Shown piece by piece: positions 35,311 through 44,634 of a stretch of 64,000 nucleotides of DNA (the first letter of the stretch is position 1; every line of letters begins with the position of its first letter). The stretch covers positions 62,001-126,000 of the forward strand of contig CAYYKD010000005.1 in assembly GCA_964471825.1 (NCBI GenBank), written 5' to 3'. Below the pieces are notes generated by a model. That model did no database searches. It was not told where the DNA came from and saw nothing but the letters and a program-made list of their open reading frames with translations. A program made the translations under genes and the position numbers. The DNA comes from CAYYKD01 sp964471825. GTDB taxonomy: Bacteria; Spirochaetota; GWE2-31-10; CAYYKD01.

Positions 35311-36886
35311 AATCTTGTCGCTCCTTAATTGAAGATGGCGGTAGCTCATCAAATAAATCTGTGTTAACTACTTCAATTACTAATACTGTTCTATCATCAT
35401 CGGCGTCAGAGAACTCTGTATGCCTATTCACTTCATACATAATCTTATCAACTAATTCTTTTGAATTCATTTCGTAGTTTCTGTGCAATATGTTTTTAAA
35501 ACCACTTTGATCTATCATCTCTGATTTTCTGTTTCTAGCCTCTGTTATACCATCCGTATAGAATACTATTTTATCGCTTTTAGAGAACTCAATTTCTTCT
35601 CCAACAAACTCAACATCTTTAAATACCCCAAGACAAGGTGAATTTGTTTTCATAGCTTTTATCTTTCTATCCTTGGTTAATATATATATTTCATTATGAG
35701 AGGCATTTGTATACTCAATGGTCTTCTTTTGTATATCAATAACGCAGTAAAACGCCGTTAAATAATAACCCGACTCACCTATCGCTGTGTGAAGTTCATT
35801 ATTTACGGCAGAGACAACTTCATTTACCTTTGTATAGATTGTCGACTTAGACACAAATGCCATTCGAGCCATTGATGCAATCAGTGCAGAGGGAACCCCA
35901 TGACCACACACATCAGCTATTACAACCGCTATTCTGGTCTCTGATAGCTTAATTACATCGTAATAATCTCCTCCCAGGTCCTCCATTGGAACATATATTC
36001 CATATATATCAAAATATCTTGTCCCGGGAAATACTTTTGGAATTATTGCCTCTTGAATCCTTTTTGCCATAACCAGATCGTTCTTCATCTTATCATTGGC
36101 TCTTTTTAAATCATTTGTTCTTTCGGCAACTATTTCTTCCATATTAAGACTATATTGTTGCAATGCTTGGGCCATTTCGTTAAAACTTCGTCCCAACTCA
36201 CCAACCTCATCGCTAGATCCTATCTTTGCTCTAACAGTAAAATCTTTATTTGAGAATCTTTTAACAACTTTATCTAAATCGATTATTGGATTAAGAATAA
36301 TAAATTTTAAACTAAAAAAAAGTACGAGAAGGATCATGCCAAATACAGTCATTGTTTGTATAAGAAATTTTGAAAAAAGATCTCTAAGGTGTTTTTTAAA
36401 ATAAAAATCAGTAAAAAAAACTTCGACTTCTCCCAGATAGACTTTATCACCTTTGATTCCGAATCTATTCTCCTCTACTCTATCTATTCCTCTTGCTGTA
36501 GTTATAAATGATTGTTTTCTAAAAACCGAGACTTCCGATTCCTGATCAATCGTCAAAATATCCCATGTCATATTTTTGGCTTTCCCGAGATAGAGTGTAC
36601 CATTATCTTTTCGAACAATCACGCACATAACATTTTGATTTTTCATTTCGAGAAGAACAACAGTCTCAGCTCTTGCCCTATCATAGTTCCATAATGGATC
36701 GCTTAAACTATTAGAGATTCTATCAATCATCTGTTCAGAATCACTCAATAAATTTTTGTATCTATTGCTTTTTTCAGAGACAAATGAAACTGAATCAACT
36801 ATAAGCATAATCGCTATTACAGATATTACTAATAAGGCAGCCACTTTAATTGAAATATTTAGTTTAAATCTGCTATTAATTTTCAT
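35294..36886 (-). CDS. HAMP-domain SpoIIE-type (PP2C) serine phosphatase
   Basis: The 530-residue membrane sensor has two helices (about 14-34 and 177-197) enclosing an extracytoplasmic region of about 140 residues. A HAMP domain (about 197-250) and a PP2C-SpoIIE domain follow. Catalytic motifs are MEDLGGDYYDVI, VVIADVCGHGVPSALIASM and FYTDGITEARN. Enzymes of this type remove phosphate from STAS antagonists (RsbU model). The STAS protein at 29448-29978 is a natural candidate substrate, though not adjacent. The 3' end overlaps the PP-loop gene. AGAGG precedes the ATG. Confidence 0.92.
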   Translation of the reverse strand: MKINSRFKLNISIKVAALLVISVIAIMLIVDSVSFVSEKSNRYKNLLSDSEQMIDRISNSLSDPLWNYDRARAETVVLLEMKNQNVMCVIVRKDNGTLYLGKAKNMTWDILTIDQESEVSVFRKQSFITTARGIDRVEENRFGIKGDKVYLGEVEVFFTDFYFKKHLRDLFSKFLIQTMTVFGMILLVLFFSLKFIILNPIIDLDKVVKRFSNKDFTVRAKIGSSDEVGELGRSFNEMAQALQQYSLNMEEIVAERTNDLKRANDKMKNDLVMAKRIQEAIIPKVFPGTRYFDIYGIYVPMEDLGGDYYDVIKLSETRIAVVIADVCGHGVPSALIASMARMAFVSKSTIYTKVNEVVSAVNNELHTAIGESGYYLTAFYCVIDIQKKTIEYTNASHNEIYILTKDRKIKAMKTNSPCLGVFKDVEFVGEEIEFSKSDKIVFYTDGITEARNRKSEMIDQSGFKNILHRNYEMNSKELVDKIMYEVNRHTEFSDADDDRTVLVIEVVNTDLFDELPPSSIKERQDYGRGE

Positions 36887-36948
36887 TAAGAACCTCTGAA
36901 TATCTTTATATAAAAAATATCCTATTTTGACAATTGATTAATCAATTA

Positions 36949-38391
36949 TTATTCATTTATTGACTTAATTTTAGAAAAAAAATCGTCAACTTTATTTTTA
37001 TCCTTTTTACAGATCGATTGCTCTAATCCTGAACTTAGATCTATGAAGTCCGGTCTATAGTTAGTCATAATCTCTATTATATTATCTGGATTAATACCGC
37101 CTGCAAGACAAACTGGTTTTGAAGTCCTTAGAATGATTGAAATTATATCTTTATCAATTCTCTTACCCGTCCCGCCCTGAGCTTCTTTATCAAATGCATC
37201 AAACAAAACTATTGGGCATCTGTATGAATGAATAACAGACTCCGCATACTTTACTCGTATTGCTTTATACCATGGGATTCCAATCTCATACGCCTGTTCA
37301 TTAGAAATATCACCATGATATTGTATAACATCAATCAGACCTTCATTATAATCATATACTGCATTCTGAATATCTAATTCATCAACTACTACTGCAACTT
37401 TCAAAACATGTGAATTGACATCTCGTATTACACTCTTAATGCTAGTTGTAGACATTTTTCTGGGGCTATCGGCAATAACAAACCCGATTGCATCAGCACC
37501 TTTTTCAATAACTAATTGTGCATCATCTGCATTTGTAATACCACATACCTTAATAAATGGTTTTTTTTGATTATAAATATTATTAAAAATTTTAAGAAAG
37601 AAATTTGATTGATTATCAAGTCCCTTCTTAAAGCCTTCGATTATTTCACAGATTGAATTTTTTACCGAACTGCTTTTAACAATGCTGGTTCCAATAAGAA
37701 GTCCGTTAAAACCGGAGACTCCGCAAAAATAACTATCATACTTATCTCTAATACCTGATTCATATATTACTTTAATTTTTTCGTCAATTAAATGTTTAAG
37801 TGCATGAGGATAATTTCTGTCAATCTCAAATGTATCCAGGTTTCTTGAATTAATTCCTATTATACTAGGATTCAAACAAAGCACCCTATCCAGCTCTTCT
37901 CTATTATGGACTTCGATTATTACTGACAATCCTAATTCCACGGCATATTGATTCATTTCAAGCAAAGATCTATCATCGAGAATAGCAGCAATTAATAATA
38001 CAATATCAGCACCAACCAGGTATGATACTAAAATTTCATCTTTGCTTTGTAGAAAGTCCTTTCTTAGAAAGCATTTATCTGGAAATTGTTCCTTTAAAGA
38101 AGATAAATCATTCAAATTTCCAAAAAAGAAGTTTTCTTCGGTTAATACACTAACTACACTAGCACCTGAATTAAAATACTCTTCTACCCACTCTGAGGTG
38201 TTCTCTATTTGCTTTATCAAGCCCTCAGATGGCGACCCCCTCTTAATCTCACATATTACTAATCCACCGGAAAAATCAGGTTGTACTAATGCATGTTTTC
38301 TGACTTCAGGTATAACACAACCAAATGATATACCAACTTTCGATATTGTTTCTAATCTTCGAGATGTAATTTCATGTAATACAGCATTCAT
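36949..38391 (-). CDS. trpCF: Bifunctional indole-3-glycerol phosphate synthase / phosphoribosylanthranilate isomerase
   Basis: The 480-residue protein fuses two (beta/alpha)8 barrels for two steps of tryptophan synthesis. Residues 1-255 are TrpC (CEIKRGSPSEGLI, FLRKDFL, GINSRNLDTFEID). Residues about 275-480 are TrpF (FIKVCGITNADDAQLVIEKG, IGFVIADSPRKM, VVVDELD, LAGGINPDNI). The order TrpC-TrpF is as in enterobacteria. No other trp gene is in the window, so the rest must lie elsewhere. It is monocistronic, upstream of nothing related. GAG with 7-base spacing precedes the start. Confidence 0.95.
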   Translation of the reverse strand: MNAVLHEITSRRLETISKVGISFGCVIPEVRKHALVQPDFSGGLVICEIKRGSPSEGLIKQIENTSEWVEEYFNSGASVVSVLTEENFFFGNLNDLSSLKEQFPDKCFLRKDFLQSKDEILVSYLVGADIVLLIAAILDDRSLLEMNQYAVELGLSVIIEVHNREELDRVLCLNPSIIGINSRNLDTFEIDRNYPHALKHLIDEKIKVIYESGIRDKYDSYFCGVSGFNGLLIGTSIVKSSSVKNSICEIIEGFKKGLDNQSNFFLKIFNNIYNQKKPFIKVCGITNADDAQLVIEKGADAIGFVIADSPRKMSTTSIKSVIRDVNSHVLKVAVVVDELDIQNAVYDYNEGLIDVIQYHGDISNEQAYEIGIPWYKAIRVKYAESVIHSYRCPIVLFDAFDKEAQGGTGKRIDKDIISIILRTSKPVCLAGGINPDNIIEIMTNYRPDFIDLSSGLEQSICKKDKNKVDDFFSKIKSINE

Positions 38392-38449
38392 TTATCACTC
38401 TTCTATAATTCAAAATAAAATATTAAACCTTTATAGTCTAAAAATATTT

Positions 38450-38487
38450 TATCTAAAAAAAAACCAGCATATATAGCTGATTTTTTT
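38450..38487. terminator. Terminator at the end of the ribosomal protein operon
   Basis: A stem CAGC...GCTG with an AT-rich centre (38465-38479) has a run of A on its left (T on the minus strand) and seven T on its right. It lies about 50 bases beyond the rplQ stop and can act for rplQ on the minus strand; it could work in both directions. Confidence 0.6.
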
Positions 38488-38530
38488 CTTAAATTATTAT
38501 AATTAATACTATATAAAAAAACTAGTTAGT

Positions 38531-39049
38531 TTATTCAGCTGTTTCATCAGCTGTTTTTTCAATAACCTTAGTTTCACCACCATCAGTCTTTTTTTTCGAT
38601 TTTTTTACTTCAGATGTTGACTCTTCCTTAGCTTTTGATTCTACATTTTCTGTAGTCTTCTTGGCTTTTTTCTTTGTTTTCTTAACAGGTTTTAATTCTT
38701 CAACAAACTCGATTATTGCTTCTTCTGCTGCATCACCAAGCCTTCTACCAAGTTTATAGATTCTAGTATAACCACCTTTACGGTCAATATATCTAGGCGC
38801 AATTTCATTAAAAAGTTTCATTAGCATATCTTTATCAGAAATATATCTAGAAATAATTCTGATATTATGTAAGTTATTTATTTTTGCTTTAGTAATTAAT
38901 TTTTCAACTATTCTTCTTAACTCTTTAGCCTTAGCCAATGTAGTTGTAATTCGTTCTTTACTGATTAAAGATTCAGACATATTTCTAAACATAGCTTTTC
39001 TGTGTGAAGAAGTCTTATTTAATTTGTTAAAACCATTTAAATGTTTCAT
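38531..39049 (-). CDS. rplQ: Ribosomal protein bL17 with long charged tail
   Basis: This large-subunit protein lies near the exit tunnel. The first 115 residues are the standard L17 core (MKHLNGFNKLNKTSSHRKAM, RYIDRKGGYTRIYKLG...RLGDAAEEAIIEF). About 55 further residues form a Lys/Glu/Thr-rich tail (KKTKKKAKKT..., ending ADETAE), giving 172 residues against about 127 in E. coli. The tail is probably disordered. It is the last gene of the operon, 14 bases after rpoA. Confidence 0.97.
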   Translation of the reverse strand: MKHLNGFNKLNKTSSHRKAMFRNMSESLISKERITTTLAKAKELRRIVEKLITKAKINNLHNIRIISRYISDKDMLMKLFNEIAPRYIDRKGGYTRIYKLGRRLGDAAEEAIIEFVEELKPVKKTKKKAKKTTENVESKAKEESTSEVKKSKKKTDGGETKVIEKTADETAE

Positions 39050-39063
39050 TTATTTACCCTCTA

Positions 39064-40089
39064 TTATTTTCGTTTATCAAGTATTTTATTAACAATATCG
39101 CCCATTCCAAAAGACAACTTGTGTTTTGTTAGCTTTTCTTTAATTTCAAGCAATGACTTTTTTCCAAAATGTCTAATTTTAGAAATATCATCTTCAGTTT
39201 TATTCACTAACTCCCAAATATACCTGATATTGCTTGCTCTAAGACAATTAGATGCCCTAACAGACAGTTCAAGCTCATCAACAGGTGTTTCTAGAATAGT
39301 TTTTAATTCGTCTTCTTCTTTATCAAGCTCTGTTTCTTCTTCTTCAATTTCTTCTTCAAAATTTATGAATACTGAAAAATAATCTTTTAGCAGCTTAGCA
39401 GCACCCGCTATCGCATCTTCAGGTCTTATTGTCCCCTTAGTCCATACATCAATAATTACTTTTTCATAGTCTGAACGCTTATCTACTCTTACAGTAGAAA
39501 CACTATATGTTACTTTTTCAACAGGACTATAAATAGCATCTATAGGTATCGAATCAACTGTTTCAATATACTCAAATTGTTTCTCTGCTTCGTAATATCC
39601 CCTACCAAGATCAATTTGTAGTTCTATCTCTAAATCGCCCTTTTCTGTTAAGGTTAATAACTTAAGATCTTTATTGAAGACTTTTATCGTATCATCTATC
39701 TCAAGATCACCTGCAGTCACAACACAATCACCTTTTCTTTCGATTCTAATTGTTTTTTGTTCCAATTCATCTGTTAAAGCAATTTTAACATTTTTTAAAT
39801 TATTTATAACATCAAATGTTTCTTCTGAAACTTCAGGAATAGGTTCAAATGCAGATGATAACACTCGATATGTTCCATCTTTATCTTTAGTTTGTATTCT
39901 TATTGCAGATATAGCATAACCAGGTATTGATGTTAATAATGCCCTTCTAAAGGTATTACCAACAGTATAACCAAAACCTCTTTCAAATGGATATACAGTA
40001 AATCTACCGTGATTGTCTTGTATATTATCTTTTTCAAATGAAATATTTTTAGGTTTTTTAAAGCCTTTTAATAGTATTCTTTGATTCAC
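39064..40089 (-). CDS. rpoA: DNA-directed RNA polymerase alpha subunit
   Basis: Alpha dimerises to start polymerase assembly and contacts UP elements. Of the 341 residues, 1-230 form the N-terminal domain (GRFTVYPFERGFGYTVGNTFRRALL). The linker at about 240-262 is unusually acidic (EEEIEEEETELDKEEDEL). The C-terminal domain keeps the DNA-contact residues equivalent to R265, N268, C269, G296, K298 and S299 (VRASNCLRA, GKKSLLEIK), so UP-element recognition is likely normal. It lies 30 bases after rpsD. Confidence 0.98.
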   Translation of the reverse strand: MNQRILLKGFKKPKNISFEKDNIQDNHGRFTVYPFERGFGYTVGNTFRRALLTSIPGYAISAIRIQTKDKDGTYRVLSSAFEPIPEVSEETFDVINNLKNVKIALTDELEQKTIRIERKGDCVVTAGDLEIDDTIKVFNKDLKLLTLTEKGDLEIELQIDLGRGYYEAEKQFEYIETVDSIPIDAIYSPVEKVTYSVSTVRVDKRSDYEKVIIDVWTKGTIRPEDAIAGAAKLLKDYFSVFINFEEEIEEEETELDKEEDELKTILETPVDELELSVRASNCLRASNIRYIWELVNKTEDDISKIRHFGKKSLLEIKEKLTKHKLSFGMGDIVNKILDKRK

Positions 40090-40119
40090 ATTGGCTCCTA
40101 TTAGTATTAAAATTCAACT

Positions 40120-40770
40120 TTATTTAGAATATAACTCAACTACTAACTGTTCATTAATGTTAGTTAAGTCGATAATATCCTCTCTTTTTGGTATTTGTAT
40201 CAATTCTCCAAAACAATTGTCAGGATCTACTTTCAACCATTGATTTGTACCATCAGTTGTATATTTCTTTAAGGATTCCAATATTATTTTTAACTTTTTA
40301 CTTTTCTCTCTTAATGATATTTTATCGCCTTCTTTTAAATTATATGAAGGTATATCAACTTTTTTACCATTTACAAGTACATGTCCATGTAAAATAATTT
40401 GTCTGGATTGTGTTCTTGATGATGCAAATCGCATTCTATATAAAACATTATCTAATCGTGTTTCTAGAATAACTATTAAATTGTCACCTGTTTTTCCTTT
40501 TTTTCTTACAGCAATTTCAAAATATCTTCTAAATTGCTTCTCTAATACACCATACAAGTTTTTAAGCTTTTGTTTTTCTCTTAACTGTACAGCATAGTCA
40601 CTAACTTTCTTAAGTCTTACCCCAGGTTGTTTCCCAGGTAGACCCTTTCTCAACATATTATCTTTCTTATCTAAAGGACACTTAAGAGTTGAACATCTAG
40701 TTCCCTTCAACATCAACTTCGTCAATTTTCCTCTGCATATTTTACATTTTGGACCTAAATCTCTTGCCAT
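40120..40770 (-). CDS. rpsD: Ribosomal protein uS4, zinc-binding form
   Basis: This 216-residue primary rRNA-binding protein has an S4 domain (ETRLDNVLYRMRFASSRTQ and HGHVLVNGKKVDIPSYNL). The N-terminus has C9-x2-C12-x13-C26-x4-C31, the zinc-binding C+ form. It is placed between rpsK and rpoA as in the common alpha operon. Confidence 0.97.
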   Translation of the reverse strand: MARDLGPKCKICRGKLTKLMLKGTRCSTLKCPLDKKDNMLRKGLPGKQPGVRLKKVSDYAVQLREKQKLKNLYGVLEKQFRRYFEIAVRKKGKTGDNLIVILETRLDNVLYRMRFASSRTQSRQIILHGHVLVNGKKVDIPSYNLKEGDKISLREKSKKLKIILESLKKYTTDGTNQWLKVDPDNCFGELIQIPKREDIIDLTNINEQLVVELYSK

Positions 40771-40794
40771 TTGAAATTCTCCTGATTTACTCTA

Positions 40795-41193
40795 TTAAAC
40801 TCGTCTTCTTTTTTTTGATCTGCAACCATTATGAGGTACGGGTGTTACATCTTTAATTAGCGTTACTCTCAGACCTGCATTATCAAGTGATCTGATAGCT
40901 GCTTCTCGACCAACACCTGGTCCTTTTACAAATACTTCAACATCTTTTAAACCATAATTCTCTATGGCTGGTTTTACGGCAGCTTCAGCTACTAATTGTG
41001 CTGCAAATGGAGTTGACTTTTTCGCTCCCCTAAACCCTTGAAGTGTTCCAGAAGATGCCCATGATAAGACATTTCCTTTTACATCTGTTACTGTTATAAT
41101 TGTATTATTAAATGATGCTTGTATAAAAACTTTTCCCGAACCAACTATCTTTTTCTCTTTCTTTTTAGTTTTTGTCTTTGTCTTTGTACTCAC
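40795..41193 (-). CDS. rpsK: Ribosomal protein uS11
   Basis: This small-subunit platform protein of 132 residues is identified by IQASFNNTIITVTDVKGNVL, GFRGAKKSTPFAAQ and the C-terminal TPVPHNGCRSKKRRRV. A Lys-rich leader of about 15 residues precedes the core. It lies 37 bases after rpsM. Confidence 0.98.
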   Translation of the reverse strand: MSTKTKTKTKKKEKKIVGSGKVFIQASFNNTIITVTDVKGNVLSWASSGTLQGFRGAKKSTPFAAQLVAEAAVKPAIENYGLKDVEVFVKGPGVGREAAIRSLDNAGLRVTLIKDVTPVPHNGCRSKKRRRV

Positions 41194-41230
41194 TTATATC
41201 TCCTGTCTATTGACTATACTATTGACTATA

Positions 41231-41605
41231 CTATTTTGTTGCCTTTTTCTTATTTGCAACTGTTCGTTTTTTACCTTTTCTCGTTCTTGAATTAGTTTTG
41301 GTTCTCTGTCCTCTTACAGGTAAACCTTTTCTATGTCTTAGACCTCTATAACAACCTATGTCCATCAATCTTTTAATGTTCATCTGTACAAGAGTTCGAA
41401 GTCTTCCTTCTACCTCATAGTTGTTTTCGATTATCTTTCTAATCTCATTAATTTCTGCTTCTGTAAGTTCATTAATTCTTGTACCAAGTTTTATTTTAGC
41501 TTTGTTACAAATATCAATAGCTGTACTTCTTCCAATTCCATATATATAAGTTAATGCAATTTCAACAACTTTATTAGGTAAATCTATACCAAGTATCCGT
41601 GCCAT
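41231..41605 (-). CDS. rpsM: Ribosomal protein uS13
   Basis: This small-subunit head protein contacts the P-site tRNA. The 124 residues include ARILGIDLPNKVVEIALTYI, YGIGRSTAI, the helix-two-turn-helix, and the basic tail RGLRHRKGLPVRGQRTKTN. Length is normal. It lies 11 bases after rpmJ. Confidence 0.98.
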   Translation of the reverse strand: MARILGIDLPNKVVEIALTYIYGIGRSTAIDICNKAKIKLGTRINELTEAEINEIRKIIENNYEVEGRLRTLVQMNIKRLMDIGCYRGLRHRKGLPVRGQRTKTNSRTRKGKKRTVANKKKATK

Positions 41606-41616
41606 TTAAATTCTCC

Positions 41617-41730
41617 TTATTTTTGTTTTTGTTTATGTCGTGGGTTCTCACAAATTATTCTTATTTCACCTTTTCTTCTTATAACCCTACATTTATCACA
41701 TATAGGTTTTACACTAACTCTTACTTTCAT
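41617..41730 (-). CDS. rpmJ: Ribosomal protein bL36, zinc-binding form
   Basis: This 37-residue protein starts MKVRVSVKPICDKCRVIRRK. It has the zinc ligands C11, C14, C27 and H32 and so is the C+ type. AGGAG is eight bases upstream. It sits between secY and rpsM, with no infA, adk or map. Confidence 0.97.
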   Translation of the reverse strand: MKVRVSVKPICDKCRVIRRKGEIRIICENPRHKQKQK

Positions 41731-41744
41731 ATTATTTTCTCCTG

Positions 41745-43073
41745 TTAAAAATTACGCGATCTAATTTTTCCTTTTTTTACTAAGCCGTCATGATGATGCA
41801 TTTTCAAATGACTTTCTATTTGACTCATTGTATCTAAGTCTACACCAACTAATATTATAAGTGAAGTACCACCAAGTAAAAATGCAAACTCATGAGAGAA
41901 ATCAGGTACAAACTTTATTATTAAAGTTGGAATTATCGCAATAAAAGCTAAAAATATAGAACCAGGCAATACAATTCTATTTAATACTCTCATTAAATAT
42001 TCTTCAACTTTATTAGGTGGTATACCGGGTATCGCACCGCCATTCTCTCTAATGTTTTTAGCTATTTCAACAGGATTAAGTGTAACTTGTGTATAAAAGT
42101 ATGCAAAAAACACAATTAAAATAGAATAAAAGAACAAATATGGCAACTTATCATGTGCAAACCAATTTGAAAATGTATTAACCCATGATACATTCTTAAA
42201 TATATTTCCTAAAGATTGCGGAGCCATCATTAAGGAATTTGCAAATATTATAGGAATAACACCGGATGGATTAATTTTAAAAGGTAAATATGTTGGTGGT
42301 GATCCATACATTTTTCTACCAATTATTCGTTTAGCATAATGTACAGGAATCTTTCGTTGTCCTTGTTGCTCATATATGACTAAAGCTATAATCACTACTA
42401 ATAATATTAAAATCATTAAAACAATAGGTATATCTAATTGATTACCCCTAACTTTTTTAACCAAGTCAATTATCGCATATGGGACTCTAGCAACTATTCC
42501 GGCAAAAATTATAAGTGAAATACCATTTCCAATACCTTTCTCAGTAATTCTTTCACCCAACCACATGATTACCAACGAACCGCAAGTGGTTATAATGATT
42601 GTAGTTAAAGAAAACAACCAAAAGGGATTTAATTCAATAATAGAACTTTGACCTCTTAATCTGCTTGCAAAATCTATAGTCATAAAACTTTGAACCAAGC
42701 ATACTAGTACAGTTCCAACTCTAACATACTGATTAAACTTCTTTCGTCCGCCCTCTTCTTCTGCCATCCTCTTTAATGAAGGTACTATTATCATCAACAG
42801 CTGCATTATAATTGAAGCTGTAATATATGGCATTATCCCTAATGCAAATATTGATAGATTATTAAATGCACCTCCAGCAAAAAAATTCAAATAAGAAAAC
42901 AAGGTGTCTGTTTGCCCTTGACTCTGATTTAAATAGTTAATCAAAGCACTATAATTGATTCCTGGAACTGGGATTTGAACACCAATTCTATATACGATCA
43001 AAATCATGAGAGTATATAAGATTCGATTTCTAAGTTCTTTAATTTTAAACATTGTTACTAGAGTATTACTCAT
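41745..43073 (-). CDS. secY: Preprotein translocase subunit SecY
   Basis: SecY forms the membrane channel of the Sec translocase with SecE and SecG. The 442-residue protein has ten hydrophobic segments. Diagnostic parts are YRIGVQIPVPGI at the N-terminus, FALGIMPYITASIIMQLL in helix 2 (plug region before it), and GERITEKGIGNGISLIIFAGIV. The cytoplasmic loop NIRENGGAIPGIPP is the C5-type ribosome contact. It is placed after rplO as usual, 14 bases before rpmJ. Confidence 0.98.
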   Translation of the reverse strand: MSNTLVTMFKIKELRNRILYTLMILIVYRIGVQIPVPGINYSALINYLNQSQGQTDTLFSYLNFFAGGAFNNLSIFALGIMPYITASIIMQLLMIIVPSLKRMAEEEGGRKKFNQYVRVGTVLVCLVQSFMTIDFASRLRGQSSIIELNPFWLFSLTTIIITTCGSLVIMWLGERITEKGIGNGISLIIFAGIVARVPYAIIDLVKKVRGNQLDIPIVLMILILLVVIIALVIYEQQGQRKIPVHYAKRIIGRKMYGSPPTYLPFKINPSGVIPIIFANSLMMAPQSLGNIFKNVSWVNTFSNWFAHDKLPYLFFYSILIVFFAYFYTQVTLNPVEIAKNIRENGGAIPGIPPNKVEEYLMRVLNRIVLPGSIFLAFIAIIPTLIIKFVPDFSHEFAFLLGGTSLIILVGVDLDTMSQIESHLKMHHHDGLVKKGKIRSRNF

Positions 43074-43081
43074 TTGTATTC

Positions 43082-43528
43082 CTACTTATTTATTATTGCT
43101 TTTCCACCGGCTGCTTCGATTTTCGAAACTGCTGATGCTGAGAATTTGTCAGCATGGATCTCAAGTTTTTTTTCAATATCACCCTTAGCTAATATTTTAA
43201 CTTTTTCTTTGCTACTCATCTTAAAACCATTACTTAATAATAGTTCTCGTGTTACCACATCACCATCATTAAAATTATTCAGTGAGTAAAGATTAACCTC
43301 AAAATATTTTTCAGCATACTTTTCATTGCTGAATCCTCTTTTAGGCAACCTTCTATAAAGAGGTGTTTGTCCACCTTCAAAACCTATTCTGACACCACCA
43401 CTTTTCCGAGCCTTTTGACCATTGTGTCCTCTTGTAGATGTTTTTCCCATCCCACTACCAGGACCTCGTCCAACTCTTTTTTTACCTTTAACTGCCCCAT
43501 ATGGCGGCCTTAAATCTAAATTGCTCAT
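43082..43528 (-). CDS. rplO: Ribosomal protein uL15
   Basis: This 148-residue large-subunit protein has the basic N-terminal arm KRVGRGPGSGMGKTSTRGHN, then GFEGGQTPLYRRLPKRGF and a globular C-terminal domain. Eight bases separate it from secY. Confidence 0.98.
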   Translation of the reverse strand: MSNLDLRPPYGAVKGKKRVGRGPGSGMGKTSTRGHNGQKARKSGGVRIGFEGGQTPLYRRLPKRGFSNEKYAEKYFEVNLYSLNNFNDGDVVTRELLLSNGFKMSSKEKVKILAKGDIEKKLEIHADKFSASAVSKIEAAGGKAIINK

Positions 43529-43540
43529 ATTAACCTCTAT

Positions 43541-43717
43541 CTATATTAGTTCTACTAAATGTTTTACTTTAAATATCATTCCACGAATTACAGGATTATC
43601 ATCTTGTTCAACAACTTGATATAACCTTCTAATCCCTAACGCTCTTATTGTACCTATTATATCTGCCTTACTTTTGGCAGTAGATTTCATCAATTTAATT
43701 TTCAATTTTTTACTCAT
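43541..43717 (-). CDS. rpmD: Ribosomal protein uL30
   Basis: This 58-residue protein from the ATG at 43717 (AAGGA six bases upstream) has the L30 pattern KLKIKLMKSTAKSKADIIGT and RALGIRRL. Two extra upstream codons readable from 43723 would need TTG and are less likely. Confidence 0.95.
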   Translation of the reverse strand: MSKKLKIKLMKSTAKSKADIIGTIRALGIRRLYQVVEQDDNPVIRGMIFKVKHLVELI

Positions 43718-43733
43718 AAACAATCCTTAAAGA

Positions 43734-44258
43734 TTAAAATAATTCTGTCATTTTCTTTCCACGAGATTTAGCAACATCTTTTATATTCATAAGCTCCATC
43801 AATCCATTCAAAGTTGCTTTCGCTACATTTAATTGATTTTTAGATCCTATTACTTTAGTTAAAACATCAGTTACACCACATACTTCCATCATCATTCTTA
43901 CGGCACCACCGGCTATTACTCCCGTACCGGAACTTGCCGGACGCATAACAACTTTTGATGTTTTAAAAACACCTATAATTTCATGTGGTATTGTTTTATT
44001 TTTATTTAAATGAATTTTAACAATATTTTTCTTAGCATTCTGTGACGCTTTGGATATTGCATCTGATACTTCATTTGCTTTTCCAAATCCTATTCCCACA
44101 TTACAATTTTTGTCACCCACCGCAACAAGTGCTGAGAAACTAAATCTTCTACCACCCTTTACAACTTTTGCAACTCTACTTAACTTAACAATTTTTTCTT
44201 CAAAAGCTGATTCTGATTTATCAAAATCATCGATGATTTTTATTTTATTATCACTCAT
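43734..44258 (-). CDS. rpsE: Ribosomal protein uS5
   Basis: This 174-residue small-subunit protein near the mRNA entry has the double-stranded RNA-binding N-terminal domain (LSRVAKVVKGGRRFSFSALV, GIGFGKANEV) and the C-terminal GVTDVLTKVIGSKNQLNVAKA. The 20-odd residue acidic leader is slightly long. Confidence 0.98.
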   Translation of the reverse strand: MSDNKIKIIDDFDKSESAFEEKIVKLSRVAKVVKGGRRFSFSALVAVGDKNCNVGIGFGKANEVSDAISKASQNAKKNIVKIHLNKNKTIPHEIIGVFKTSKVVMRPASSGTGVIAGGAVRMMMEVCGVTDVLTKVIGSKNQLNVAKATLNGLMELMNIKDVAKSRGKKMTELF

Positions 44259-44268
44259 TTTTTACCTC

Positions 44269-44622
44269 TTAAAATTTTATACCAACACTTCTTATTGAAT
44301 CTGCCAATTCTTTAATTTTTCCCATATAAGAATAGCCATTTCTATCAAACACAGCAGTTTCAACATTGAGTTTTTTTAATTTTTCACCAAATGCCAAACC
44401 TACTTTTTTTGCCGTATCTTTATTCAACTTAGCATTTTCATATTTTAAACTAGATTCAGATGTAAGAGTAATTGAATTTTCATCATCTATTGCCTGAATA
44501 TATATATATTTATTACTTCTATAAACCGTTAGTCTTGGTTTTTGAGCAGTCCCATTTATATATTTTCTTATAGATTTTTTTCTTCTATCTCTTCTTTTAT
44601 TTTTAATATCTATTATATTCAT
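44269..44622 (-). CDS. rplR: Ribosomal protein uL18
   Basis: This 117-residue protein binds 5S rRNA. Signature parts are RKKSIRKYINGTAQKPRLTV, YRSNKYIYIQAIDD and FDRNGYSYMGKIKELADSIR. The N-terminal arm is basic and the length usual. Confidence 0.97.
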   Translation of the reverse strand: MNIIDIKNKRRDRRKKSIRKYINGTAQKPRLTVYRSNKYIYIQAIDDENSITLTSESSLKYENAKLNKDTAKKVGLAFGEKLKKLNVETAVFDRNGYSYMGKIKELADSIRSVGIKF

Positions 44623-44634
44623 TTAAAACCCCTA

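Noticed and set aside
38392..38530. tRNA-like or small RNA gene between trpCF and rplQ
   Set aside because: No cloverleaf or T-loop consensus; only the terminator hairpin is supported.
39041..39382. 113-codon plus-strand frame over rpoA/rplQ, and similar frames across the ribosomal operon
   Set aside because: They are antisense shadows of strongly conserved genes, Ser/Phe/Leu-rich and without ribosome sites.
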